A stretch of 64,000 nucleotides of DNA from contig JAITYX010000085.1 in assembly GCA_021018815.1 (NCBI GenBank), positions 1-64,000 of the forward strand, written 5' to 3'. Below the pieces are notes generated by a model. The model saw only the letters and a program-made list of their open reading frames with translations. It did not search any database and was not told where the DNA came from. This document shows positions 1 to 11,024 of the stretch, in pieces. Every line of letters starts with the position of its first letter. Within the stretch, counting starts at the first letter, position 1. Position numbers and translations under genes: made by a program. The DNA is from Talinum fruticosum (lineage: Eukaryota; Streptophyta; Magnoliopsida; Caryophyllales; Talinaceae).

Positions 1-299
1 TTGCTGATTTCGTCGTAGCAAGCATTAGACTCATATCCTGCCCGGCTCTACTAGTCAAGTAGAAATTCAAGTGGATCAGGAAATTGGTTGGTTAGTTATC
101 CTGGCTTGGGGCAAGGGCTCTCGTCCATTTCAAAAGTAGAAATTCACTTGAAAACGAAAGAAGAGAAAGAACTGGGAGTTAGTGTCTGCTTGCTTACCAA
201 GCGATCCTGGCTTTCCATTCCTCTCCCTTATTAAGGTCGAGTCTGCTTCGCCCATCTTTAATAAAAAACCAAAGTCATTCAAGCCCAAGCCCATGCAAG

Positions 300-400
300 A
301 AGGACCTCATTGTCATGGAAGCCCTTTCCTTACTCCTCAATATAGTCTATGAGAACGTTTTTCTGACCAACTCTCATGGCTTTAGGAAGGGGCCCCTAAG
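300..400 (+). pseudogene. Possible reverse-transcriptase-like fragment in the NUMT
   Basis: One frame reads LLNIVYENVFLTNSHGFRKG, which resembles the conserved block before the first catalytic motif of group II intron maturases and related reverse transcriptases (the SHGFR..R type motif). It does not look like the start of plant matR as I know it. The match is short and the frame is not open far on either side, so this is only a hint of a mitochondrial intron or plasmid RT remnant. Confidence 0.3.
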
Positions 401-559
401 CTAGCTAAGAGCCAAGACTTCTGAGTCGAGCTTGTCCCTCCGATAATTAGTATCTCTGCTCAGCTCCGGAGCCCGACCTGACATGGAAAACCTGATCAAG
501 TTGATCCGCCTTATATTATAAGTCGTTCTCATCGCCCTCGGATCACCCTGGTCTTCTAT

Positions 560-865
560 GGCATCCCATACTTCACCACAGTCCAGGACTATATGTCTAC
601 CATGGGAGTAAACATATGGCTATATGATCGTATGCGCAAGAAAGGTCGGGTGACTCTAAGACTTTCTTCTTCTAAGAGAGATCGTAGGAAGACGGAAGTG
701 TCTACCTTCGTTAACTTCATTCATCAGAAGGATGCCTTTATAGCAATGAAAGTGGTTGAGGAGGTGCTTATCAAAGGTGCGCCTGTCTACACAGTCCACG
801 ACAATTTCATTTTAAAGGATAGGGTACCTAAACTCTATAAGACTACAAGGCGTCATGATCTATAG
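560..865 (+). pseudogene. Fragment of phage-type RNA polymerase (mitochondrial linear-plasmid rpo)
   Basis: The frame gives about 100 residues of a single-subunit T7-like RNA polymerase. It contains TVQDYM, then VNIW.YDR, then KRDRRKTEVSTFVNFIHQKD and finally YTVHDNFI, the last being the HD(S/N)F-type motif C region of the palm with its catalytic aspartate. In plants this version of the enzyme is encoded on linear mitochondrial plasmids and is often integrated in mtDNA. The fragment starts without its N-terminal domain and stops at 865 shortly after motif C, so it cannot be active. I extended the call upstream of the first ATG (593) because the homology continues to about 560. It lies beside nad4-derived DNA, supporting a mitochondrial origin. 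Confidence 0.75.
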
Positions 866-1129
866 GTTTTCTAGCCCTTATCTTTACACCCGAATAAAGG
901 CAATGAAATTGATTGAGAGCTAGATAAAAGACTGAACTGTAATGAAATACCCCTGACCTTACTTATACTGCTTGCTTATCCCCTTAACTCTTAGTTACGA
1001 GTAAATATCTTGAACTAACAAAATGTAAGCCAAGGCGGCTGCTTTAGTTCTCCGCCGCCCAACTCTTTTTCTTGCTCGTGCTTCAACCAACCACTACCAG
1101 CCAATTCTGCTTTGGAGCCACCCTTTACT

Positions 1130-1460
1130 CTACCATTATTATAGGGGTATGGGGTTTGGACAAAGAAAGATCAAGGCAATGATATCAGCTTTTCCTTTAT
1201 ACTTTACTTGGATTTGTTTTTATGCTATTAGCTATTCGTCGATTCTTCTCCAAACAAAGAACCACCAATTTACAAATCTTATTAACCACATAATTTAGTG
1301 AGTGGCGCCAAATATTTTTGCGGATTGCTTTTTTCGCCTTTTTGTCTGTCAAAGTTCCTATGGTACCAGCTCATATTTGTTACTCGAAGCTCATGTACAG
1401 TGCACCCACCGTAGATCCGTTTTCATGGAAGGAATTCTTTAAAATCGGGAACTCCTCCAA
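1130..1460 (+). pseudogene. nad4: nad4 fragment (mitochondrial complex I subunit 4)
   Basis: The DNA and its broken translations follow plant mitochondrial nad4: a stretch near 1150 (QRKIKA-like), then FFLYTLLG.. near 1190, a LQILLTT.. segment near 1275, and VKVPMVPAHI followed by an EAHV..APT..-like stretch near 1345-1420. Several single-base gains and losses break the frame, including one at the usual VHIWLPEAH block, which here reads into a different frame. In intact mitochondria this protein is a proton-pumping membrane subunit of NADH dehydrogenase. Homology fades after about 1460. The open frame at 1318-1566 is therefore partly nad4 and partly unrelated sequence and is not a gene. Confidence 0.78.
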
Positions 1461-2270
1461 ATCCCTTATGTTCTCCCTGGCAGCGCGAATGCGTTCTTCT
1501 GCCTCTGCAGGATTTCTTGCTCTAACATTTCTCAATAAAAAAAATCCTCAACTTCGGAAAGCCTAAATTTTCCCTCTACTTCTGGGTGGACCTCCCCACT
1601 TTTCCTCTATCTTGAGAATTTCGTTAAAATTCCCTGCACAAAGCATTTGATCAAATATCGAAACAAAGGTCTTTACGGCCCTTAACTATTTAAGACCTCT
1701 AAGCCTACCTTTCGGAAGAGTGAAGAGAGGCTCGAACGTTTAAGAAGTTACTCTTTCTTCTTGCTTTCCTGGTCTTCTTCTTCCTTAGCACTAGCACTAA
1801 GTAAGCAAGCTACCTTGCCTTTGGAGCAAGGGAAGTCCTTTTGCCCGGTCATTAGATTGGAAGCCGCAGGAGTGTTCGGCACAAAGCCTGCTTAAAGCAA
1901 GAAGAAGAGCTCCTTCTTTTTTTTAGTAATACTAACGCTTTCCCAGCCTTTCGGGCGTAAAGAGAATGGGATTTCATTCCCAGTTAATAAAAGAATAAGG
2001 AAGTTCTTTTCCGCTGTTGAGCTCTTCAAGGACTAGCAGCATAAGGGGTTTCTCGTTTTTAATGCGTTATAAAGCATTATAGAAGGGTTGGTTTAAAAGG
2101 AAATATTTATAAAAAGAGTTCTTGAGTCCAGGCTAGGGAACGATTCTTAAGTAGCAGGCATGAGTGGCGGACGCGCTAAGACAGCTTCTTGAATAAATAA
2201 TCTCTCCCGCTACTTTAATACAACAATTGTCCACTAAGATGCCTCAACCAATCAACAGAGAAGCGAGTTA

Positions 2271-2639
2271 GTAGCATGTTTTGACATGGAAACTACAATA
2301 CCATCCGTCGTTTTCCACCGAGAGCAAAATTGACCAGTAATCACATAACCATATACGTTAGCTTAATAGATCATCTATAAGCTTGTTAAGCATAAGAGAT
2401 GATAAAAGGCCCTGTTTCAGCGAATGGAGCAGGGGAAGAAAGTATTATTACTCATTCTCAAATGACGAGGCTTTATCCCAAGTTGTAAACATAGAAGTAA
2501 AATACACGATATTCCGAACGCATTTGTAATATAAAGCTTTGTTTCATGCTAAAACTTCCTTAAAATTCAAACCACCACTTTAAAAAGGCTTACATATCTT
2601 TTTCTAGATTACCGGAGCCATTTTTCTACCTTTACAACA
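2271..2639. other. Unassigned spacer between NUMT and LINE
   Basis: AT-rich DNA with no coding potential or repeat structure that I can name. It probably contains the truncated 3' end of the LINE and the junction with the mitochondrial insertion. Confidence 0.4.
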
Positions 2640-3473
2640 TAAGAATTCAATATTCTGAATTGTACGCCTTAGAATTAAAAACACTTGAGTCCAAAACCCC
2701 ATAAGTCCAACAATGACGAGAGTTAATCATAAGCTTTCCCCAGCATGGGACAATTTCCTTACTGCCTACGATGTGATGTGTGTTTAATTTTATCAATCTA
2801 CTCTTGACAAATGTGATGAGTAAACCTTGAAGTTGAGAGAGGAAAACCAAGGTACCTAAAAGAGAAACTCCTAACAGAGAACCCAACGTCCGCAAAAATA
2901 AGTTGTTGATCCTATAAAGAAACTCCACCAACGTAAAAATCAAACTTTTTAGCAATAACAAACATGCTTGACTCCTGAAAGCAATCCCACACAATCTTCG
3001 CAAAAATGAAGTCCCTTCTTGCAAACAACATGCCATCTGGAAATGCTAGGTGCACCAACTTAACCCTAGCGCATTAGGGATTAAATGAAAAATCCTTGTT
3101 TTCAAAAGTTAAAAGCAAACTCCTTAACAAGCATCTTTAAACACACCACAAAAAGATCATGAGACAGGAGGTCACCTTGCCTAAGTCCCTAGCCTCCGGA
3201 AAGAAACCTTTTGGTTCACCATTTACATTTATGGAAAAGTAAGTAATGGAGGCACACGTCATGATCAACTTAATAAATCCATAACATAAACCTAACCTAG
3301 TAAAAGTTTCTTTCAAGAAGCCCCAATCAATTGTGTCGTACGCCTTTGTAATGTCAATCTTTATCATAGCTCGAGGAGATATACATTTCCTCTTATAGTG
3401 CTTGACAACATGATGAGCTAAAAATATATTATTAGATAGCTCTGCTTTCTACAAAGGCACTTTGACCTTCACC
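2640..3473 (-). mobile_element. LINE fragment: reverse transcriptase C-terminal half (minus strand)
   Basis: On the minus strand, 3367-3137 reads KIDITKAYDTIDWGFL, the plant LINE RT motif with the first catalytic aspartate (normally K.D..KAYD...W.FL). Further on, 3036-2647 resembles the segment after the RT of plant LINEs, with an LGVSLL (usually LGVP) and a CWGKLMINS (usually YAGRL.LI.SV) block. Frames are broken and the YADD region is not recognisable. It ends on the right exactly at the CACTA element's TAT target duplication, and the same LINE resumes at 10030. Confidence 0.75.
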
Positions 3474-3476
3474 TAT
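3474..3476. repeat. Target-site duplication TAT, left copy (CACTA 1)
   Basis: TAT directly before CACTACTATAGG. The matching TAT follows the right terminus at 10027-10029. Three-base duplications are diagnostic for CACTA insertion. Confidence 0.85.
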
Positions 3477-3479
3477 CAC

Positions 3480-3690
3480 TACTATAGGAATCACTTTTAA
3501 CGACGGGTCTTTCATGACGGTTAAAAGGACAAACCGATCATGAAAAATGGGTCGGTGGCATTTTTGTAAAAATTGGCATTGCGTAACACATATGAACCAT
3601 CGTCATATGTATTACTAAAAACATTTGACGATGGTTCTATGAAAGAACCGTCGTCATATGTCACATATGATAGAACTATCGTCAAATGTC
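3480..3690. repeat. Left subterminal repeats of CACTA 1
   Basis: Several direct and inverted copies of a unit around GACGATGGTTCTATGAAAG / ACCGTCGTCATATG. In the CACTA family such subterminal repeats are the binding sites for the element's own TNPA-like DNA-binding protein. A matching set lies at 9680-10010. Confidence 0.75.
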
Positions 3691-4529
3691 TTTCGGATAC
3701 AATAAAAAAACCCAAGAACATATCTCGCTGTTTCCACGCTCACTTCATCTCGCTCTCTACTCTCGGTTTTATCGCTCTCCACAGCTTCACCCTCGTCCAC
3801 TACTACTCAAATCTAGATATGCATGGATTAATACTTGTTGCTCGGTAAGTTATCCTCACCGTTAATCCTCTTGTTGTTCAATGTTTCATTTTTCTTACTA
3901 TATCCTCTCGTCTCTCCTCTTTCTTGTAGATGTCTTCTCTTACTTTGTATTTGCATCGGTGGCTGTGTGTGTTTCACTGTGTATCCCCTCGTTCACTCTT
4001 GCCATTGTTTTCCTCGTTCTTACGGGATAAATCTCTATCCTTTCTTATTTTTCGCTTTAAGTTATTTACAAGATTTATATAATTAAATGTTGAATGTATT
4101 TGGGGTCATTATGTGAATTTGAGAATGTGGGTAATGTTTGAGATTGTTGAAATGTTGAATCGTTTATTGAGAATGTGGGTAACATTTGTTTAGTTTATTC
4201 AGTTGAAAATTCGTGAAATGTTTGAGATTTTGAGAAATGGGTTTAGGAGTTTAGGATTTAATTACTCGTAGGCTTAGGCAAATAGAACGATAGTTAGGAT
4301 GGTGAATCGAAGAAGTGTATACAAATTTTTTTATGGTTTAGAGAAATAGAAAGATAATTTGGATATAGGATCATCCCCAAAAACTTGTCATAAAGATAAA
4401 TTTGTATCCAAATTTGTTTATTTTGATGAGGTAATGTTGGGATGAACTCATTTATCCAATTATCGAAATTGGTATCCAAATATGGTTGAGTTTAGAAAAA
4501 TAAAAATATTTATGGTTTAAGGTTTGGGG

Positions 4530-4726
4530 AAATAGAAAAATTTGTGGTTTAGGGTCTAAGGATGGAAAGGGAGAAAATATAAATGTGAAAATGTAAAAAA
4601 TTGAAAAGAAATTTGGATATAGGGATCTCCCAAATACTTGTCATAAAGATAAATTTGTTATCAAATTTATTTATTTTGATGAGTTGATGTTGAGGTAGAC
4701 TAATTTATTTAATTATCTAAATTTCC
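4530..4726. repeat. First copy of a 200-bp unit repeated at 6327-6488
   Basis: The stretch with GGGAGAAAATATAAATGTG, then TTGGATATAGGGATC and ACTTGTCATAAAGATAAATT, recurs at 6327-6488 at roughly 90% similarity by eye. In both places it runs directly into a foldback unit, so the repeat plus foldback was duplicated as a block. Confidence 0.75.
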
Positions 4727-6070
4727 GGTTTCCTTTTTGGTTGCAAGTTTGTTGTATTATACATGACCGTAAACTAGAATACATGATCTTTTTAAAGTTT
4801 ACGTAATGCATAAGACAATAATAAATATCAATGAAATGTTGAGGCACTCCATTTAGTTTACTTTAACAACCCAAGACATAACTAAAATGGGAGTTCCCAT
4901 AACCCTTCTTAACTTTAGCAATGAGGTCGGATTCACTGGGCAAGACATAAAGTTTATGTACGAGTGTAGGTCGGTCCATGAAGGCAAAGAAAAGGGATAA
5001 ATGTTTTATTAGAGAAAAAGGTGATAAACAATAGGAAATTATTACTAATTTTGTGATTGTTTTACCATTTTTTTCTCTAATAAAGCCTTTATTCCTTTTC
5101 TTTGTCTTTGTGGACTCGACTAGGGATGGCGATGGGTCTTGCACCCGACCTGGACCCGCCGGACCCAACCCATTTAATCGGGTCCGGGTCCAAAAATTTT
5201 GACCCAATGGGTCCGGGTCGAGTCCGGGTCTAAGCTGTCTCGGGTCCGGATCCGAGTCCGGGTCTCAAAAAATAAGACCCGGACCCAACCCGAGACCCGT
5301 TTAAGACCCATTTAAGACCCGATCACTAATATTATTTTTTAAAAAAATTCTAACAGCAGATATTCATACAAATTTGGAACCGATGCAATTTGGAAATCCT
5401 TCCCACAATTTGTTGTTAAGCTTTGATGGACTTTGAACTTTATGGTGTCAAACTTTGATGAACTTTGTGTTTAATATATTGGTGTATTTGGTTTGTATGA
5501 ACTAAGTTTTTGGTTTGTACAATAGGTTGGTTGATAGATAGGTTAGTATAATACTAAAGAGGTTATATGTAACAAAATTACTTGTAAATTTACAATACTA
5601 TTAAAATACGGCACAAAATACCGATTTTTAAACTCATTTATGATAAAAATATACTAGACCCGTTTAAGACCCGTTTAAGACCCGTGGACCTGTGGACCCG
5701 CCAGGTCCGGGTCCGGGTCCAAATTTTACAGATCCACCGGGTCCGGGTCGGGTTTGGGTCCAAGTTTAAAAAGTTAAATGGGTCCAGGTCCAGTCGGACC
5801 CAACCCGGACCCGACCCATTGCCATCCCTAGGACCGACCCATGCCGCACATACACTTTATATCTTGCCTTGTGAACCTGATCTCATTATTAAAGACAACA
5901 AGTAATACGGGAACTTCGGTTGTGGTTATGTCTTGGGGTTGTTAAAGAAAATTAAAGAAATTGCCTCAACATTTTATTCATTTAATTGTGCTACACGTTA
6001 TGTAAAATTTCAAAAAAATCATGTCTAGTTTATGATAATGTATAATACATCAAAATTGGAAGCAAAAGGA

Positions 6071-6073
<3 letters not shown>
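4727..6073. repeat. Foldback (long inverted repeat) unit F1, with a hAT-like insert
   Basis: The left arm (about 4727-5060) and right arm (about 5040-5110 plus 5831-6073) are imperfect inverted copies. Examples are TTGTTGTATTATACATGA / its complement near 6045 and the CAACCCAAGACATAAC block near 4867 against the complement near 5925. Without the inserted hAT-like element at 5121-5830 the unit would be about 640 bp, matching F2 at 6489-7102. RNA from it would form a long near-perfect hairpin. Confidence 0.78.
5121..5830. mobile_element. hAT-like non-autonomous element inside F1
   Basis: The ends are TAGGGATGGCGATGGGTC and, on the other side, GACCCATTGCCATCCCTA, a clear inverted pair. The interior near each end is a run of GGGTCCGGGTC / GACCCGGACCC motifs, and the middle is AT-rich without coding potential. 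The flanks give an approximate 8-bp duplication: GGACTCGAC at left (5112-5120) and GGACCGAC at right (5831-5838). The F2 copy of the same foldback shows what the uninterrupted site looks like. Length 710 bp. Confidence 0.75.

Positions 6074-6134
<61 letters not shown>
6074..6134. repeat. TA microsatellite
   Basis: About 60 bp of pure TA repeat at the right end of F1. Confidence 0.95.
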
Positions 6135-6138
<4 letters not shown>

Positions 6139-6199
6139 AATGTAATATATACGTAAACAATTCTCTTACACAACGAATAGAGGGAAAGAGTTGTAGACA

Positions 6200-6250
6200 T
6201 ACACACACACACACATACATACATACATACATACATAAATACATACATAA

Positions 6251-6329
<79 letters not shown>
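6200..6329. repeat. Compound microsatellite (AC)n-(ATAC)n-(TA)n
   Basis: About 14 bp of AC repeat, then about 45 bp of ATAC/ATAA units, then about 66 bp of pure TA. The open frames crossing it are simple-repeat artefacts. Confidence 0.95.
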
Positions 6330-6332
<3 letters not shown>

Positions 6333-6488
6333 TAAGGATCAAAAGGGAGAAAATATAAATGTGAAAATGTAAAAAATTGAAAAGATATTTGGATATAGGG
6401 ATCGCCTCGGATACTTGTCATAAAGATAAATTTATTTTGATAAGTTGATATTGGGGGTGGACTAATTTATCCAATTACCTAAATTTCC
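6327..6488. repeat. Second copy of the 200-bp unit of 4530-4726
   Basis: Direct repeat of 4530-4726, joined at its left to the TA microsatellite and at its right to foldback F2. Confidence 0.7.
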
Positions 6489-7102
6489 GTTTGAGTGCAA
6501 GTTTATTGTATTATACATTATCGTAAACTAGAGTACATGATTTTTGAAGTTTACGTAATGCATAAGATAGTAATGAATATCAATGAAATGTTGAGGCCAT
6601 CCATTTAGTTTTCTTTAACAACCTAAGACATAACGGGAATCAAAATTTCCTTGTTGTGATTAACAATGAGGTTGGGTTTACAAGACAAAACATGGAGTGT
6701 ACATACAACATAGGCCGATCCATGAATAAGGGCAGAAGGGGTAGAAGAGTCAAATGGAAACAAATGTGATAAACAATAAGAAACTAGTAATAATTCACTA
6801 TTGTTTATCACCTTCGTTTCCATTTGACTCCTCTACCCTTTATGACTTTCTTTATGGATCGGCCTATGTTGCGAATACACTCCATGTTTTTGTCTTGTAA
6901 ACTCAACCTCATTGTTAATTACAACAAGGAAATTCTGGTTCCAATTATATCTTGGGTTGTTAAAGGAAATTAAAGGGATGACCTCAATATTTTATTCATA
7001 TTTATTAATTGTCTTATGCATTATGTAAAACTTCAAAAAAAATAATCATGTCTAGTTTATGATAAATGTATAATACATAAAATTGGAAGTAAAAAGGAAA
7101 CC
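6489..7102. repeat. Foldback unit F2
   Basis: An inverted repeat of about 300-bp arms around a centre near 6795. For example CACTGTTTATCACC-like sequence at 6800-6815 mirrors GGTGATAAACAATAAG at 6769-6784, and CATAGGCCGATCCATG at 6708-6723 mirrors ATGGATCGGCCTATG at 6854-6868. It is the uninterrupted relative of F1. No coding potential. Confidence 0.8.
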
Positions 7103-7734
7103 ATATATTATATATACATACTTTTTGTATTTTAAGAAAAGAGAAATTTAACCACTACAAAAAAATAACAAGTTACAACAATGGTCTTAGGTCATCCTTT
7201 TTGTTTATGATAAATGTTAGGAATATATACTAAGTAACATCATCTTTTTTGTTTTTCATATAATTTGATTAATGGCATGCTTCATTAAATTATTGTATGC
7301 ATTTCATAAGTTTAGAGAACCTATTCAAAAATCTGTACATAACAAGTTATCCTAGGTTGCGGTACGTGCATAAATGTGCGTATAGCGCTTAGGATATTAG
7401 CTTGGTATGTATAAGTTTTCGAATTGTCCATGTTGGATAGTTTGAGAATAATATGATAATAGGTTGTGTGGCTATTATAATCTTATCATAAATTTAATAA
7501 GATACCACAAGTACTCATTTCCCATCTCGTTCTTCGGGTGCAATTATGACGACGATGGGTTTAATATGTGTATATTTACTTATGCTACCATACAATTAAG
7601 TAAGGATATACGCATTATCCACTTCATTTTCATATGTTGTACTTGAAGGACTAAGGGGAAATGCCGTCGGAATTTTTTCAAATGTATAATAAGATTTTGC
7701 TACACGGTTTAGGGTCATATTATTCTTGAATTGG

Positions 7735-8402
7735 TTTAGGACCATCTATCCCTGTAGAAGGAGCTTGGCTAGAGGGTCGTAGTTGGAAGTCATATCTTAC
7801 TGTGGGTATGACATCAATGGATACTCTTTCTACACAAAGAGTCGGGACAATAGGAGCACCTCGGAAAATAGTGGGGTCACATTGGAGGCTCATGCACTTC
7901 ATGTTTTCAACTCCAAGAACAAAAATCACGTTGTCACTAAAATGTCATATTACGGAGTCATTGAGGAGATATGGAAGCTAGACTATGTTGACTTCCGTGA
8001 GCTCGTTTGCCAGTGGAAATGGGTTGACAATAACAACGATGATCCGAGTTGATGAGATCGATAGGATTCACGATGGTTGATCTCATAAGAGAAGGGCCTA
8101 AAGGGGATCAATTCGTTATGGCATCCCAAGTAAGACAAGTGTTCTATGTTGAGGATACGGCCAATGATAAGTGGTCTATTGTTCTTCAAGGGAAGAGGCA
8201 CGTTGCTGGTGGGGATAGTGAAAATGTGTGCGAGTTTGTTGAGGAGACCCCACCCTTCTCCTTGGGAATGCCTGCCGAACATGAGGCTCCCAATTTTGAA
8301 GAATTGTATTTAAGGGTTGACCGTCAAGAGGGCATATATATTGAAGATAAGTCCAAAGGAGGGGAAAAATGCATAAACCATATAATTATATCAACTCGGT
8401 AA
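7735..8402 (+). pseudogene. CACTA TNP2-type transposase, C-terminal remnant (DUF4216 region)
   Basis: The reading frame around 7783-8045 gives ISYCGYDINGYSFYTKSRD, the G.DINGY.FYT block, then a SYYGVIEEIWKLDY block and CQWKWVD. After a one-base frame change near 8048 it continues with SMRSIGFTMVDL, FVMASQVRQVFYVED and WSIVLQGK. This is the DUF4216 domain that follows the transposase domain in plant CACTA TNP2-like proteins. There is a stop (7771 region) before the GYDINGY block, and the catalytic transposase domain is absent upstream. It is the remnant of the element's own gene and cannot make a working transposase. Confidence 0.85.
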
Positions 8403-9679
8403 GAACATTATTGTATAGCAATATTTTATTCCGGAGGATATCCAATATTATTGTTTGTTTTAGAAAGTACAACTTGCTTTTTATTATTTTTGACTTGTAG
8501 TGTTCATGTAGCGGATCATTGTTCGGTGAGGATCAAAATAAGGACTAAGTTGTCCAATAGAAGGGTAGAAGATCATTATTCGATGAGGGTCAAAAGGACT
8601 AAGATTTTTCAGGTAATGCTTCTTGTGGATAATTGTTGCTTAACGCTTTTCTCGGTTTTGGTTGTTAGTCTCGGCTCTCGCTTAATGTTTTCCTCAATTT
8701 TTATATTGTCCACCTCTACCCCTGCACGAACTCCAAGCAAGCAAAATAAGGAATAAGCTCTCCAATGGAAGGGTAGGAGATCATTATTCGATGAGGGTCA
8801 AAAGAACTAAGCTTTTTAGGTAATGTTTCTTGTGGATATTTCTTGTGGTAATTGTTGCTTAACGCTTTTCTCAATTTTGGTTGCTAATCTCGGCTCCCGC
8901 TTAATGTTTTCCTCGGTTTCTATGTTGTCCACCTTTACCCATGCACGAACTCCAAGCAAGCAATATATAAGAGGAGCATCACTTTGGGACAATGACAAAT
9001 GAAATAGAGGTTCGTTGGTGAGATGTCTTGTTTGTGTATTCCTTTTTCAATAATTATGTCAAAACGTCCATTTCTTTGTTTTGAAATTTTGTGGTTTAAA
9101 TGATTTCAATATTTATGCCAAAAGATTCATCTCTATTTTCATAAAGTGATGCTTTTTAGTAGATTGAGTTATGTGCTTGTCTTTATAACTATATTGCTTG
9201 CTTGGACTTCGTGCAGAGGTAGTGTTGACTACAAATATGATGTATATATGTTGTCTAGACTATCTTCCGTAACAACTCTAAGCAAGTAATATCATAAAGA
9301 CAATCACATAACTAAATCTACTACAAAAGCATCACTTTAGGAAAATAGAGATTTTCCTTTAGGCAAAAACATTGAAATCAATTCATTCCACAAAGTTTCA
9401 AAAACTAAAGATTAACTTTTTCACATAAATACTGAAAGAAGAGTACTCTTTGTATTATATTTCACATCATTATAATATATTCATTGATGGAACTTATTGT
9501 GAAATATGCAATTGTGTTGTCGAACTTGTTCAAAATGGAACTTGTTGTGGTTGTAGTAAGTCAAAATTTTTCGTATATATTGGAAAATTGCGGTTGTTGC
9601 TTGTTGTTGTGTAAGTTGTGATATATTTTGTAGTATATTTTGTGGTACAAAAAACAAAAGAAAAATTATAAAAAAATTC

Positions 9680-10010
9680 TGACCTATAACGACGGTTCTT
9701 ACATTAGAACCGCCGTCATATGCCCCTGCCTAAACATTTTGGCAATTTTATGTGTAGGACCTATGACTACGATTCTAATGTAAGAAGCGTCGTTATAGGT
9801 AACTATATGACGACGGTTCTTTTGGAAAGCTGTCGTCATAGAGTGACCTATGACTATGGTTTTCCATCCGAACCATCGTCATATAGTGACCTATTTGAAC
9901 TGTAGTAAAAGATGTTACATACAACAACGACCACATAAATGACGTCAATTAACCGTAGTTAAATGTCCTTTTAACTGTAGTTAAATGTCCTTTTAACTGT
10001 AGTTAAAAGT
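9680..10010. repeat. Right subterminal repeats of CACTA 1
   Basis: Alternating copies of GACGGTTCTTACATTAGAAC, GACGACGGTTCTTTTGGAA and TTTTAACTGTAGTTAAATGTCC, related to the left array at 3480-3690 and in mixed orientation. Confidence 0.75.
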
Positions 10011-10026
10011 GGTTCCTATAGTAGCG

Positions 10027-10029
10027 TAT
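10027..10029. repeat. Target-site duplication TAT, right copy (CACTA 1)
   Basis: TAT directly after the right terminus GTAGCG, matching 3474-3476. Minus-strand LINE sequence resumes beyond it. Confidence 0.85.
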
Positions 10030-10752
10030 AATTAAGTAAACCGACCAATAAATATATTTTCTAGGACCTTAGAGATAGCTTTATATAAAACATTACGTAA
10101 AGAAATAGGCCTAAACTTAGTTACTAGGTAAAATTAGTCTTCTTAGGTACTAGAGTGATAAGAGAGTTGTTAATTTCCTTTTAAAGCTTCCCATTTTGGA
10201 AAAACCGCAAGGCAACCTAGTAGAGATCACCACCAAGGCACGAATGGCATTCCGTGCTTGATGAAAAAACCCATCATAGTACCCCTCAAGTTCGGGAGAC
10301 TTAGTTGAAAGGATCCGAAAGACCTTGCCAATGCTCGGGAGTTAATATTGGTCCTTACTTGATCCATTGTAGATTAATTATTTGATTTTGTTGTCCAATC
10401 CCCATTAAATTTGAATAGAACTCAACAAATGCCTTCACAGTCCCCTCCGATGAAGTTTGCTCAACCCCATCAATATCAATAACTCTATGGATGAAGCTAG
10501 AAAACTGCCTTGATAATAACATAATAATATTTGCTATTCTCATCGTTGTGATTAATAAAAGTCTCCTTTGTTCGTTGCTTAAGCACATTAATCTCAATCT
10601 TACTAAACTCAAATTATTCAGCCACGGTAATTTTCTTAAATACACGGAGTCTGTAGGAACCATGAATTGTACCAAGTTTCCCCACGAATGTCGCCTTCAC
10701 GTGAGGTGTGTTTATCAAGCTGAATAATAATATTTTTGATTTTTTAAAAGGG
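10030..10752 (-). mobile_element. LINE fragment: linker between endonuclease and RT (minus strand)
   Basis: On the minus strand the frames give LKQRTKETFINHNDENSKYYY followed by F.SFIHRVIDIDGVEQ and VKAFVEFYSNLMG. These are the plant LINE segment usually reading K.R.KW...GD.NTK.FH, then an I.DE.G..... block, then ...F..FY..LLG ahead of the RT. Stops and shifts break the frame. It joins the RT part at 3473 once the CACTA is removed, and the endonuclease part at 15166 once the nested LTRs are removed. Confidence 0.72.
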
Positions 10753-11024
10753 ATTGATGTGAGACCCCGAAATTTCGAGTGCTTGCCTGGTAGTGAATTA
10801 TTAGAATTTTTTCGAGTCGGAATTAGGAGCCGAGAACCGAAACCGAGCATGGGTTAGCTTATTGGGCCTATTGAAATTGAAGTTGGGCCCAATTAAAATA
10901 AAAAGAAAAGGGAATGAGAATGGGGATGGCTGGCAGTTGAGGGTAGGAGTGCCGCGTAAAAGCGAAGTTGGGAATTAAGGGTCCAATTGGGATGAAACGA
11001 GCAGCCCATTATGTGTAATTAGCT

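Larger units (their letters stand above)
1..2270. other. Mitochondrial DNA insertion in the nucleus (NUMT)
   Basis: This block looks like plant mitochondrial DNA. It contains a recognisable nad4 fragment (about 1130-1460) and a fragment of the phage-type RNA polymerase found on plant mitochondrial linear plasmids and in mitochondrial genomes (560-865). The rest has the even base composition and short purine/pyrimidine tracts of plant mitochondrial spacers and holds no intact gene. The right border is put near 2270, where the texture becomes AT-rich and nuclear; it is approximate. The left border is outside the window. Both recognised genes are fragments with changes, which fits an old nuclear transfer better than living mtDNA. 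Confidence 0.72.
3477..10026. mobile_element. CACTA (En/Spm) DNA transposon 1, degraded
   Basis: The left end begins CACTACTATAGGAA and the right end finishes TTCCTATAGTAGCG, an inverted match with one change in the last bases. Both ends have subterminal arrays in both orientations of a short unit built on GACGGTTCTT and its complement (3480-3690 and 9680-10010). The 6.55-kb interior holds a 5' leader-like CT-rich stretch (3730-4080), two foldback units, long TA and TACA microsatellites and the broken C-terminal part of a TNP2-type transposase gene (7735-8402). The main transposase domain is missing, so the element is not autonomous. It sits inside a minus-strand LINE with a TAT duplication on both sides. 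Confidence 0.88.

Noticed and set aside
1318..1566. 82-codon open frame as a gene
   Set aside because: Its first third is a frameshifted nad4 fragment and the rest is unrelated.
6030..6260. Open frame of repeated Tyr/Val/Met and Tyr/Ile
   Set aside because: Translation of TA and TACA microsatellites; the same applies to 55406-55624.
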